Notes under the pieces: model-generated
What the model saw: the letters and a program-made list of their open reading frames with translations, nothing else
Database searches by the model: none
What the model was told of the DNA's origin: nothing
Made by a program: the position numbers and the translations under genes
Shown: one piece after another, positions 25,707 through 37,264 of the stretch
Layout: each line of letters begins with the position of its first letter
Numbering within the stretch: the stretch's first letter is position 1
NCBI GenBank assembly: GCA_025642075.2
Contig: JAODUO010000886.1
Location: 62,001-126,000 of the forward strand
Source: Ridgeia piscesae
Lineage: Eukaryota; Annelida; Polychaeta; Sabellida; Siboglinidae
Reading direction: 5' to 3'
DNA: 64,000 nucleotides

Positions 25707-28357
25707 GTACGGACCATCGACGTTGTTACTCGGTGTGCTTTACTTGTATATAACCCTACTCCATCCGTCAGGCTACACGAGATGCCGTCCATAACGTAAT
25801 ATTTTCAGCAATAATACTTGCAGTGCAACTAATATTATGCGCTCGTTTACAGAGAGCTGCTGTTTGCAGTTAAACTGTATACAAATTATAACGTAACCTT
25901 ACCATAAATACCCATACGTATGCGTATAATGATAAACACATGTGTTGTATGTGCGGTGTTCATCTTATACGAGACAATAGGTCAAAGGAAAGGTGTAAAC
26001 GATACCAATATGCCCCAAACAAAATTCACTAGTGAACCAATTATTATCACAATAAAATAGTACATTGTAGAAAAACTTCGAAGTTAATTTTTTTTTAATA
26101 TTTAAAATAAATTATCATCCATATGACATAGGGTAAAATGGCCCCATATGCTATGCAGAGCGGCGTTCTACCCTACCATGACATCAGGCTAAACGTGTAA
26201 TGCTTGAGCGAAATTTGACATAATTAGGGTAGTTTTTGTAAGTTGATACTGTGCTCTAGGGGGGCATCCTCGCAAGCCAGGGGTCGTATCACTGCGCTAC
26301 TGTATCCCTGGCTGATTGTCTCCAGAAACACTGAAAACTGTGGGACCAGCGCAAATACCCGCCCCCGTTTGAAGACGGATACACGACTGGTAGAATCCCA
26401 ATATAATGACCCATTCACATCTTAAACATTGCATCACGGTTAGCTGAAAAAAGTAATTACATTATGGTCACCTGACCTGGTTTGAGCCATTATACCAAAT
26501 GAGCGATTTCACTGGGTGACGTTATGAGTTTTTAAGGGACGTGCCACGGACCAAAGATGAATGGTATTAACGTGACGCCTGGCGCGCGAGGATGCTAGGA
26601 GTGTTAGTCAGTGTACCCAAGGCACAGGTACTCTCTAATGATTCTCTTCATGTCGGTTATCGACGTAGCGACGTTTACCTGAGATCGGAAAAGATTAAAA
26701 TCGATATTTCAATTTTGCTGGTAACTTCACACCGTCATGTGTGTAACGCTGTATTGTATGCCCCCTAGGTCTATGTCGCAAGCGTTACATCCGATTAGCA
26801 AAAGGCGACGGCCCTAGGTATATGGGGAGGCATACAATGATACAAACACCACTTCCCGCTGCCGCGGCAACGAGAAGTGCTCTAAGTAGAGGTCTAAGTG
26901 GATTTCTTACAAAATAACTAAATCTTGGTTCTATGAATAATATAGCCCATATCGTTATTACTGTTACTCTTGACACTCAAGCGACTGGAACCATATAGAA
27001 TAGCCCGCCATAAACTGAACGACATAGGAAGATAATTGCAGGAAGAAAGGCCACCATGCCTAGTCGTCACAATCACTGATGGAAAGAGACATGTTCTGAG
27101 ATGACCACGTATTAATACTACATTTAAGTTTCTTTTATTACCTTAAACAAATTCGTCACAATGCAATATAAACATAATCCTATATACCTTCTGTCAAGAT
27201 AAGCCTAATAACAATAAATATACAATCAGCTAGGAGAGCTACAACTATTGTTTTAAATAAATTTCTTAACAGTCACCATTTTCATCGCACCTGGGGCAAG
27301 ACTAAGGCAAGTTGACGATAAATAATAAACCTCAAGCCCGAGTCAGTTAGCTGGTAAATTAAAAAGTAATGTATATTAATAACTATCTGTGTCCTTCGTA
27401 ATTAAAGATAATGTCGTGCGACCATTCGAGGCACTGGAGCCACTGGAATCATTCCTCGGATGGCGGATCTTCAAACTTCATACAAAACGCCACGCCCAGG
27501 CACGCCACATCTTGTGTCGCGTCATGCGTAGGATGTACGGCATGTGGGGGCTCGTTTGCCAGGTATTTGTCCTCTTCATTTTTCAGTGTCGCAAACCAAA
27601 ACTCCAATTGGATGTCTCACTGTTGCTCCTAAACTGTTGCTCCTAACTCGTCAACTTGCCCCAAACAACTTGCTCAAACAGGCCGTTAATCTGTCAAAGC
27701 AGTCTTGGTTAAATTTGACATTTACATGTATTTCATTTAATACATTTAAGCGTCGAGCAATAAATAGGTCTATAAAATAAATATAAATTTGTTGTCATTA
27801 ACATATTGAGTAATTGAATTATTTTATATCGTCTAATACCTTGTTCGTGGATCGGTGGCAACATATTTAAAGGAAACATTTCGTGTTTTAATAATAATTT
27901 AGATTGTTCAACTAAACAAGTTTTCTAGGGTATATCCTATGGCTGCCATTGGATTTGTATTCACAGCCAACAACTCAGCCAGATCCCGTGACAGCATTTA
28001 CTTTACAAATAAAAGCAGGCTATGCCACCGCGAATACCAAGCGAAATCCGTCATCTAGCCCCATGTTCCACTGCTGTAAAACACCAAGAATGCGCATAAC
28101 CGATAAGAAAATACTTGCCTATAAAAAACATTCAAAACAAGTCCCGTGCTAAGTTAACCAGCTGACCAGACTGGATCGGGAAGTGCACCAGCTCTCTGGG
28201 CAAAATCTTATGCTCAATCGAAATATCAAAATTAATATAGTTGTTTCGTGCTGGCAGTTGTATTGTTTTGTGACCAAAACTGATATTAACGTTTGTGTTT
28301 CCCGAGGGATTGAGAAGCCAGTTGACTGTGGGCTGACGACAAGAGTTGTGTGTGCAG
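25707..28357 (+). other. intron 2 of the HMG gene
   Basis: AT-rich, with no exon recognised. A loose inverted pair built on GTATGCCCCCTAGG and CCTAGGTATATGGGGAGG (about 26756-26840) may be a degraded element. Small open frames near 27389-27780 show no domain. Confidence 0.5.
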
Positions 28358-28628
28358 GTCTGGCAGCAGTAGCCGTCGGGGAACGAAGAGACGCAGCATG
28401 AGGGCAGGTAGCAAGGGCAAGTCGAGGGGTAGCAAAGGCCGAGCGCTCATCAAGCGCTCGTCGTCTGGCCGCTCAAGTCTCGCAAGCCAACGCCTCAAGG
28501 GCAAGGTGACGAAGACTTCGTCGCCGAAGAAGGAGAAGAAAGCACCAAAGCATTCAATTGGCGCTTTCTTCTACTTCATTAGCCACGAACGAGCAATGGC
28601 GAAGAAACAGAGGATCCAACTTCCGCCG
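28358..28628 (+). CDS. exon 3 of two-HMG-box gene, basic tail plus start of HMG box A
   Basis: A 271-nt exon: acceptor TTGTGTGTGCAG, donor CCGCCG|GTATGT. It completes an Arg codon with the previous exon, then 90 codons. The first 60 residues are basic and repetitive (SGSSSRRGTKRRS, KGKSRGSKGRA, SSPKKEKKAPK). From residue about 62 it enters an HMG box: HSIGAFFYFISHERAMAKKQ matches the helix-1 consensus (P-x-x-A-F-x-x-F-x-x-x-x-R). It ends QLPP in phase 0. This is the joint between a protamine-like arm and an HMG fold. Confidence 0.85.
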
Positions 28629-29099
28629 GTATGTCATAGATGCCGATTACAATGATACTTAGAAATATCACAAACCTTACACAACGGTACCGTATAATCT
28701 AACAAAAAGCTCATATTTATTCTTTAATTACTACCTTCTTTGAGGTGAACGTTGGCGTTACAAAGTAGCTTACGCCTAATACATTTGTCATACCAAAGTT
28801 TGCATGTTCTTCTCGTAGGCCAAAGAGTACATTTGGACGTTTATTTTCAAACCTGTCCATTTATTTCCAAACCCGTCCATGTCTCCTAGAAAATTCCTAC
28901 AATATTTCGCCCTTTTTTATGGTAAAATCGGAATTTAAACCATCAATTGTGTTTATTTTAACTCATTTACACCCAACATAATCATTACGTTTTAGTGAAG
29001 CATGATTTAATATAATGTTTGATCAATGATTTTTGTAATTTGAATGCTTTGTTCGGTGGCAAAACATATTTAAAAGAATGTAACATGCTCGTGTGCCAG

Positions 29100-29210
29100 A
29101 TCACTGAGTGGACCAGAGCAATCGCCGCGAAATGGCGGGCGATGACACCTTTGGAACAGAGTCCATTCCACGAGAAGGCAAAGCACGACAAGATCAGATA
29201 CACACACGAG
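29100..29210 (+). CDS. exon 4 of two-HMG-box gene, rest of HMG box A
   Basis: A 111-nt exon, 37 codons, phase 0 at both ends: acceptor GTGTGCCAG, donor CACGAG|GTGCGT. The product has ITEWTRAIAAKWRAMT followed by LEQSPFHEKAKHDKIRYTHE. This fits helices 2 and 3 of an HMG box (K-W-x-x-M, K/S-P-F-x-x-x-A-x-x-D-K-x-R-Y-x-x-E). With exon 3 it makes a box of normal length, about 67 residues. HMG boxes bend DNA through the minor groove. Confidence 0.88.
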
Positions 29211-29239
29211 GTGCGTAGATGCCTACATACTATAGCTAC

Positions 29240-29785
<546 letters not shown>

Positions 29786-30079
29786 ATGCACATGTGCATG
29801 CACATACATTACAATTATGCGCCTTCTTAGCTTGGGACAATTGTTGATCATAGACAGGTTAAAGGATACGTAAATATATCTCAAGGGTTTCTCTGTGTAC
29901 TCGGCATAAATCTAATTTCCGACAAGCCCAAAACTTAAATTGTATACAAAGGTCTGTAATCAATAGTAACTTGTGCATAGTTTACTTGAAGAGGATGTAA
30001 GAGAAACATCTGCCTTATCATCATCCATTACTTACTATCGTAATACAATAAAATTGACATACGAAAGTGTGTTTTGAAG

Positions 30080-30212
30080 TTGGCGAGGTTCAATGCAAGG
30101 AAGTTGAAGAGTGCCAGCAACACCAATCAACAACCGCAGTCTGGCTTTCTCGTCTTCCTCGAAGACTTCCGCAAAAGCAACACCGGTGATCCGAAGGACA
30201 TAGTGAAAACAG
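30080..30212 (+). CDS. exon 5 of two-HMG-box gene, linker and start of HMG box B
   Basis: A 133-nt exon: acceptor GTTTTGAAG, donor AACAG|GTAGGT, starting in phase 0 and leaving one base. A basic linker LARFNARKLKSASNTNQQ precedes PQSGFLVFLEDFRKSN, a clear HMG helix 1 (P-x-S-x-F-x-x-F-x-x-x-x-R), then DPKDIVKT. Box B resembles HMGB-type boxes. Confidence 0.85.
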
Positions 30213-30583
30213 GTAGGTGTCCGTTGTTTGTTAACGGTTCGAAATGGTTAAACTTACTCATTCCAACGGAGGTGAACTGCATAATAATATTTCATTATTT
30301 GTGTACACATCAAGCTCAATGGTTGATCATGCAACAATACTGCTCCTGTTTAATTACTATGTGGTTCCTCGTTCATTTGAATAAATTAAACGAGTTCCGA
30401 ACAAAAACACAAGTTATTGCTATGCTGTAAACAACAATGGTTGTAGTTACAAGAACTGTGTGGCGCTGAGTGCAATCGAGCCACAATACCTACATGTTTG
30501 TCCGAATGTGTATATCAATACGCGCGCCTACGTTAGTTTTATCTACGTGACCATAGGCACTAGTTTCATATGGTGTTTTTCAG

Positions 30584-30660
30584 CGACGGTGGCTTGGAGT
30601 AAGATATCAAAAGCCAAAAAGCGTTTATACCAAAAGCGCGCCTGTGACGTGAGGTCGTGA
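30584..30660 (+). CDS. last exon of two-HMG-box gene, rest of HMG box B and stop
   Basis: A 77-nt exon: acceptor GGTGTTTTTCAG. In phase with exon 5 it reads ATVAWSKISKAKKRLYQKRA then CDVRS and TGA (30658-30660). W-S-K-I-S-K-x-K-K-x-x-Y fits HMG helix 2-3, but helix 3 is shorter than usual, so box B is truncated by about 10-15 residues relative to typical boxes. The summed prediction is about 233 residues: basic N-terminal arm (about 95), box A, short linker, box B. There is no acidic tail, unlike vertebrate HMGB1-3. No mitochondrial targeting helix is evident, so TFAM is less likely, though not excluded. Confidence 0.75.
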
Positions 30661-31139
30661 GAAGGCAAGCAATACTGGTATGTGTTCGTCATGATCACTA
30701 AGTATCCATATAATATTATGATCTTCATCATCTAGTTTTCAGAAGAACGACCTTAGTCAACACATTACGCCCGTACTTTCAACACGGAATGTAGGAGTGA
30801 TTTTTGATGAGAACTATAATTTCAGAGAATACGTTTCTTAGATTTGTCGAACCTGTTATTATTACATTCCTGATTTACGATGTATTCGTCGGTGTTTGCA
30901 AAAAACTATTGCACTAGTGGTCGTTGGTCCTACTAGTAGATTGGACTATTGTGATTCTTTCCCCCTAAAAATATTGCCCTTACGGATATCACATAAGTTT
31001 AGCGGGCTCGAAATTGTATCTTTGCGCTTTTCTCGCTCTGTCACTTTTACGATTTGCAATGCGACATACCTGGAAACATTGATTACCCTATAATAAAATC
31101 TATCCAGCGTTGATCATCTAGTTCTAATTTATTGTATGA

Positions 31140-31245
31140 CCGAGTTATTCAGTGCTAACTTTGGAAGTATGCCTATGGCAGCTACGGCTCTTTCTGTTGC
31201 TGCACCGACTCTTTGGAATAATCTTGCTTCTTCACCATAATTCCC
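31140..31245 (+). pseudogene. LINE ORF2 C-terminal remnant
   Basis: Plus-strand reading near 31175-31235 gives MAATALSVAAPTLWNNL, the RAFSVAAPTLWNSLP signature found near the C-terminus of many LINE ORF2 proteins. No longer frame remains. Confidence 0.6.
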
Positions 31246-31924
31246 TCGTGTATTTGGTCATCTGGTGACGACAGCAATATTGATTACTGAGTCTGAGATT
31301 TGCCAATTCTTCTGATGATCGAGCCCCATAGCATGGTTTTTTTTCTTCAAATTAGACTTGACCTTCATGTGATTATCTAAATTGTTATATGCTCATTGTT
31401 AGACTTGACTGCCTTTCTACGTTGTAAATGATGTTGCTATTCAGGTGATTACAATCGTTGTTCCATCTAAGAAATCGCCGTTTTGATCATATTTATGAGC
31501 AGATGTTGTTTAGGCAAAATACATGTCAATGCTGAATGAATCCGACGTGCATGTGAAATGACAATATGCGATGCATGCAATCATACACACACGATCGTAC
31601 GTGATTAAACATGTACAGTTCTCTTTTACATTGGACGTCGCTAATGTCGTTGTACTACATTTGTCCCAACAGGGCGTAACATCCGGTTGTTATTCAAATG
31701 GAAACCTCGCCAGGCGGAATAACCAACGTGAACGTCACGGGTTACATACGTCGTTACAAAACACGCACCGTTACTGCGGATGCAGAACAATGTCGCGAGT
31801 TTGGTGACGACAATGATTTATTATTTGCACACAAAACAACTGCATGAAATAACGATGAACTGCGGCCGCCTTAATCCAGGCTGATTGTCTATCAGTCGTA
31901 ATCACGCTATTTAAAATGTGTCTA
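31246..31924. other. non-coding, no gene seen
   Basis: Downstream of the LINE scrap and upstream of the hAT MITE. No domain or exon was recognised. Confidence 0.4.
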
Positions 31925-31932
31925 GTTGGAAA

Positions 31933-31976
31933 CAGAGGCGTAGCCAGGATTTTTCACTGGAGGGGGCCATCCATAA

Positions 31977-32065
<89 letters not shown>

Positions 32066-32423
32066 AAAACTCCATTTATAATGGCATGACGTCCAAACAA
32101 CCAGGTTTACTACCAGAAGCATTCACAGAAACCGTCAAAGTAAGAAACTCATAAAACAACACATCAAACTTCTCACGCTATATCTCCCAAACCTACATAC
32201 AAGGCACATGACAAATACCAACACGTAGTCATTTGGTCTGATGAAACAGTAATTACACATTCGTGTCTTACTGGCATTCAGACACGCACACACAGACATC
32301 CTTATATCATCTGTACTCTGTCAGTGCATGAATCAAGCAGCCAGATATTTGTCCTCGGTTCCCTACTCCCCCAATTGCAGGGGTGGGGCACGACCCCCTT
32401 GCCTCCCTCTGGCTACGCCACTG
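31933..32423. mobile_element. non-autonomous hAT element (MITE), 491 bp
   Basis: The left end CAGAGGCGTAGCCAGGAT and the right end (reverse complement) CAGTGGCGTAGCCAGAGG form TIRs of the hAT type (CAGNGGCGTAGCCAG). The flanks are identical 8-bp duplications GTTGGAAA at 31925-31932 and 32424-32431, the hAT target-site length. It has no coding capacity. The interior contains an (AC)n-(AT)n microsatellite at about 31978-32062. The perfect target duplication suggests recent insertion. Confidence 0.93.
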
Positions 32424-32769
32424 GTTGGAAACTACTACGTCATAATCTATATACGATCGAATTATTTTGTTCTGGCGTATGATCTGCCTTGTTAGGATAA
32501 TATTCAACCTGACGTAAACATAGTTTATCAGCATATTTTACATATTAAACCATCAGCGTGACAGATATTCCATGCGTCTGTTTTTTTGTCTTGTTCGATT
32601 ATGTATTAAATCATAGCATATTCACAACGCAAATTCCACATCGGTAATATCGTCACAAATGCGTGCAACTTCTACGGCTCTATTGTTCCATCACTTCATT
32701 CCATCGTTGCATAGCATTTCATTATAACATCGCATCGTCCTAATATTCCATCTCATTACACCATCCCTG

Positions 32770-33292
32770 CATCACACTGCTCCATCTCGCCTCCTCATTG
32801 CTCGATCACATCGCGCCATCACTTCATTACATTGCTCCATAACATCGCGCCATCACTTCATTACATTGCTTCATAACATCGCGCCATCACTTCATTACAT
32901 TGCTCGATCACACCGCGCCATCACTTCATTACACTGCTTCATAACATCGCGCCATCACTTCATTACATTGCTCCATAACATCGCGCCATCACTTCATTAC
33001 ATTGCTTCATAACATCGCGCCATCACTTCATTGCATTGCTCCATAACATCGCGCCATCACTTCATTGCATTGCTCCATAACATCACGCCATCACTTCATT
33101 ACATTGCTTCATAACATCGCGCCATCACTTCATTGCATTGCTTCATAACATCGCGCCATCACTTCATTACATTGCTCCATAACATCGCGCCATCACTTCA
33201 TTACATTGCTCCATAACATCGCGCCATCACTTCATTATATTGCTCCATAACATCGCGCCATCACTTCATTACATTGCTCCATAACATCGTCG
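32770..33292. repeat. 34-bp minisatellite, about 15 copies
   Basis: The unit is ATTGCTCCATAACATCGCGC plus CATCACTTCATTAC. Variants are TTCATAAC/CCATAAC/CGATCAC and ATTACAT/ATTGCAT. The two CpGs in every copy are preserved. Confidence 0.95.
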
Positions 33293-33560
33293 CACCAGCC
33301 TATCGTACCAGCACTCGAGCGCAAGAGAGCCGATGACGTCATGTGATGAAGCCGTATGTGACGCGAGCGATGGTAAGACGCAATGAACGAAATGACTGCA
33401 TACTATCGCCCGCCAGCTGCTACGCTGTGACTTGGTTCTATCGCATCAATCCATTGCGTCACCGCTCCATTCCACTGCATTGCATACATTCGGCATTGAA
33501 TGTATGCAAAAAGCATTGCAACAGCTTTAGTAAGTAGCAGTACTTATGTATACTGCACTT
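33293..33560. other. non-coding
   Basis: No exon or repeat of known type was recognised, apart from weakly related CATTGC/CATCAC words next to the minisatellite. Confidence 0.4.
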
Positions 33561-33564
33561 CCCT

Positions 33565-34080
33565 CCTTTACAATAGTTCAAACAAGGATTTAGCAAATCT
33601 TCAACGTGTCCAAAATTGTTTGGCAATAGTAGGCACGCTTCTGAAATAATTGCATTGATTCCTTGTGCAGTATCGCATTCTTTTCATGATTTGTACAACA
33701 GCCTATCAAGTCCTCTCATCAAAACAACCAGCATATCTGAATACGATGCTCACTCGGCAAGAAATTCCAGACAGCTACGATCAATCAGTAGTAACCCTGT
33801 TTACGTTCCTCGGGTGAAATGAAAGCTGGAGCCCGAGCTTTCTCTGTTGCCGCACCAACTCTGTTGAATTCGCTTTCGATATAGTCTATAGTTTCATTCC
33901 GCCTAAAAACCTATACATGTTTAAAGCTGCCTATCCTCCTTAGATTCCTATCACCTTCACCCATCCGTCAGCGACTCGCGCATTGCTATACGATTACGAG
34001 TTTGCTTAGTCCCTTGGTTTTGTCGCGCCACATCTTCTAAGACATTGGCGCATAAGAAGTCATTATCATCAGCTCATATC
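33565..34080 (+). pseudogene. LINE 3' end: ORF2 C-terminus plus 3'UTR
   Basis: The plus strand reads LANLQRVQNCLAIV, then HSFHDLYNSL, ARNSRQLRSISSNPVYVPRV, a stop, then ARAFSVAAPTLLNSL. This is the usual order of the post-RT region of CR1/Jockey-like ORF2. It is followed by a 3'UTR (ACTCGCGCATTG ... TTTGCTTAGTCCC ... AAGAAGTCATTATCATC) that is shared with the sequence just upstream of ZMYND10 exon 2 (47690-47864), so both are 3' ends of one family. Broken by frameshifts. Confidence 0.7.
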
Positions 34081-34404
34081 GGCCGCCATGTTCTTAATCA
34101 TACCGCGCCTTCGATACATCGCACCGCGTGGTCGTTTCGTTTAATCATTCGATTCATCGTTCCATCACTATTGGCGATGGTCATTCTCGGCCCCCCCCCC
34201 AAAAAAAAAAAAAAGGATTCGCGCTGCTAGCGAGCATAGAGTTCGGCAAATGGAAAGTTCGGGTTCCGGTTAAGTTTAACATGTAAATTTGGCCGCCAGC
34301 GAGATATTGATTCCGTAATGTTTTAACTTTCAGTTCCGGTTAACGTTTGAACATGCTCAAATTTGGTGGAAATTAGATATTGATCGTGAGATGTTTTTTA
34401 AGCG

Positions 34405-35200
34405 TCAGTGTTGTGTAGTGTAGTGTAGTGTAGTGTAGTGTAGTGTAGTGTGTAGTGTAGTGTAGTGTAGTGTAGTGTAGTGTAGTGTAGTGTAGTGTGT
34501 AGTGTGTAGTGTGTAGTGTGTATGTGTGTAGTGTGTAGTAGTGTAGTGTAGTGTAGTGTAGTGTAGTGTAGTGTAGTGTAGTGTAGTGTAGTGTAGTGTA
34601 GTGTAGTGTAGTGTAGTGTAGTGTAGTGTGTAGTGTAGTGTGTAGTGTAGTGTAGTGCAGTGTAGTTGTAGTGTGTAGTGTGTAGTGTAGTGTAGTGGAG
34701 TGGAGTGGAGTGGAGTGAGTGGAGTGTAGTGTAGTGTAGTGTAGTGTAGTGGAGTGTAGTGTAGTGTAGTGTAGTGTAGTGTAGTGTAGTGTAGTGTAGT
34801 GTAGTGTAGTGCAGTGTAGTGCAGTGCAGTGCAGTGTAGTGTAGTGTAGTGTAAGTGTAGTGTAGTGGAGTGTAGTGTAGTGTAGTGTAGTGTAGTGTAG
34901 TGTAGTGTAGTGCGGTGCGGTGCGGTGCGGTGCGGTGCGGTGCGGTGCGGTGCGGTGCGGTGCGGTGCGGTGCGGTGCGGTGCGGTGCGGTGCGGTGCGG
35001 TGCGGTGCGGTGCGGTGCGGTGCGGTGCGGTGCGGTGCGGTGCGGTGCGGTGCGGTGCGGTGCGGTGCGGTGCGGTGCGGTGCGGTGCGGTGCGGTGCGG
35101 TGCGGTGCGGTGCGGTGCGGTGCGGTGCGGTGCAGTGTAGTGTAGTAGATATACATTTAGTGTAGGGTATAGGCCTAGTGTAGTGTAGTGAGATACAATG
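34405..35200. repeat. pentanucleotide array (GTGTA)n then (GCGGT)n
   Basis: The GTGTA/GTGTAGT unit runs with GTGGA and GTGCA patches to about 34910, then an abrupt switch to an almost pure (GCGGT)n runs to 35132, then back to GTGTA. The 220-bp (GCGGT)n block is CpG-dense and G-rich on the plus strand. The long Thr-Ala-Pro-His-Arg type frames are artefacts. Confidence 0.95.
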
Positions 35201-36117
35201 TGGGTCAATATGGGTAGAGTGGGAGAATTATTTTAACCTCAAGGAGATGGAGAAATGAGGTATGATATAGGTCTATAGGCCTACCCATCCTCGGGCGCCA
35301 ATGGTGCTGCTGCCTAGTATCTGCAGGATTAGTTCAGTCACCACCCGTGACACTGGTTTAATTGCGAGAATGGCAGGATTCTAGTTGTTGTTTCATACTT
35401 GTTTCCAGCACTTGTTAGGGTTCTATGAACTGACTAATCTGTATTATGCCTGTATATAATGTTACCATGTTATGATCTTATGAGGTCTTATTGAACTAGT
35501 CTGTCTTTTTCAAAACATCCACCCCTTATAAGTCGACCTTTCTTATGACGTATAGCGTTTATATTTTTCCGTTAATGCTTCTCACGGAATTTCATATGGA
35601 ATACATAGTATGTATCGGCCACTGTGAGCAAAAGGACGCGTATAATCTATTAGCAAAGTTTTTTCCCTCAAATTAACGCGAGGTTTTTGAGGCATGTCTA
35701 TCATGCGACGTAGGCCTACGTGTACAGTGGTGTAAATAAACGTAACATTTTAATTTATGGAACGAGATCTTAAGCAATTCTTCACACTAAACACCCCAGG
35801 AATACGATAAACGCCTTGCGTTTTTCTATACATTTTTGAGCAGAAACGTCACTTATAGATATTAGGCCTATTTAACGCCCGGATAAATGTGCCCTCAGAC
35901 TCAGTGGTCCGTTTACATCCAAAATTGAGGCGGGACCGACATTAACGTGATTCTCCAATTCACGAGGGATACACAGCTCCAATGTTGAGAGCCAGCTTTT
36001 TAACACCAAATATACCATAGCTATGCCGTGACCGGGTTTTAAAGCCAGGCTGCCGGTGTGCCAGGCGGATGTGCTAATCACTACACGTGTACTATCCGCG
36101 TATATGGACGGCGTCGC
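35201..36117. other. non-coding, no gene seen
   Basis: A 112-codon minus-strand frame (35872-36210) runs into the neighbouring TIR element and shows no domain, so I treat it as chance. Confidence 0.4.
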
Positions 36118-36583
36118 GATTACATTTTTCAGGTTGTTATAAACGTTTCGATTGACGTTCCTGCGCATGCGCGATAAATGTAAAATCATCAATGTGCAGC
36201 GAAACCACAACGCATTTTGGGTATAAATGTCACGGGCTGTTCGTTAACTCTCCTGTGGTGATTACGGTGAAGGGTTGCTTAAAATGTCGTTCAATACATT
36301 AAAATATTACGTTTGTTTAAATCACTGTCACGGATTATAGCGCACTATAGTCACGCGATTTGCGCTTGCTATCGAAGCATACCTCAAAACTTGTTTGCCT
36401 CGTGTTAATTTGCGACAAGTAACTTTGCTGAGAGGTTGTGCACATCCTAACGAAAGGCCCGTGGTATTTATACCATAAATGCTTTGTCGTTTTGTTGTAC
36501 ATTGGTGATGTTACATTTTTCGCGCATGCGCAGAAACGTCAATCGTAACGTTTATAACGCCGGAAAATGTAAGCGCTACAACG
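36118..36583. mobile_element. MITE-like element with about 115-bp terminal inverted repeats
   Basis: About 36118-36235 matches the reverse complement of about 36465-36583. Shared blocks are TTACATTTT, GTTATAAACGTT, CGATTGACGTT, CTGCGCATGCGCG, AATGTA and GGTATAAAT, then CACGGGC. The arms are about 80-85% alike by eye, and the centre is about 230 bp. No coding capacity. Target duplication is unclear (GCG on both sides at best). Superfamily not assigned; long TIRs fit Mutator-like elements. Confidence 0.7.
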
Positions 36584-37260
36584 GTCTGGATTTAAAAGGC
36601 CCCGCAAGAGCACCGCTCTGACGAGTTCACAAACGCACGTGTATACAATGAATCTGAAAAGCAAACAGCGGATGAAATGTCACTTTCATAACATTTCACA
36701 TAATAAAATAGCAGTCTGAAATAGGTAAGATTCACACTCGGTCTCAGAGCAAGATAAAATGATAGACATTTTCGCGCGGGGGGGCCCCAGTTCCTATCTG
36801 GGGACATACCATCAGATAGATTCATACGCCATTGCCCTAATGATATTTGTCAGACCAGGTGCGTATGCATACAGGTGTAATTCGGCCTATAGGTGTTCAT
36901 CGTTCGTATACTCCATACAGCCCCTTCTGGGGGCTAACATAGGAGCTTGTGCGATGCGCAATGCTAAAGGTGCATGAAGATGAAAGTGAAGTTATAAGAA
37001 CAATAAGAACAATAGAACTGAAAACGTGCGACTAACTGTGTAGATAAGTGTAATAATTTGTGCAGATTAAAAACAGTTTGCTGTGTCTATTTTTGGGCTA
37101 TAATCTGGTTAGGTGGGCTGGAGCAACAAGGTGGATGGTACTGATAGTCAAGTTGCCATAATGATGACCTTGCAATGTTAACTACTGTAAACTTTTTTAT
37201 GGAAATGTATTTTATATAGTTAGGAGAGCAAAATTAGCTTCTTCGATATCCAACTGCTTG
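36584..37260. other. non-coding, no gene seen
   Basis: No supported exon. The short frames at 36592-36825 (minus) and 36759-36977 (plus) have no recognisable content. Confidence 0.4.
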
Positions 37261-37264
37261 CTGA

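Noticed and set aside
26756..26840. Loose inverted repeat with CCTAGG cores
   Set aside because: Arms have several mismatches and different lengths; no target duplication, too weak to call an element.
34398..35208. 252- and 267-codon frames of Thr-Ala-Pro-His-Arg type
   Set aside because: Pentanucleotide array read in frames; every frame is similar.
35872..36210. 112-codon minus-strand frame
   Set aside because: Overlaps the inverted arm of a MITE; no recognisable content.
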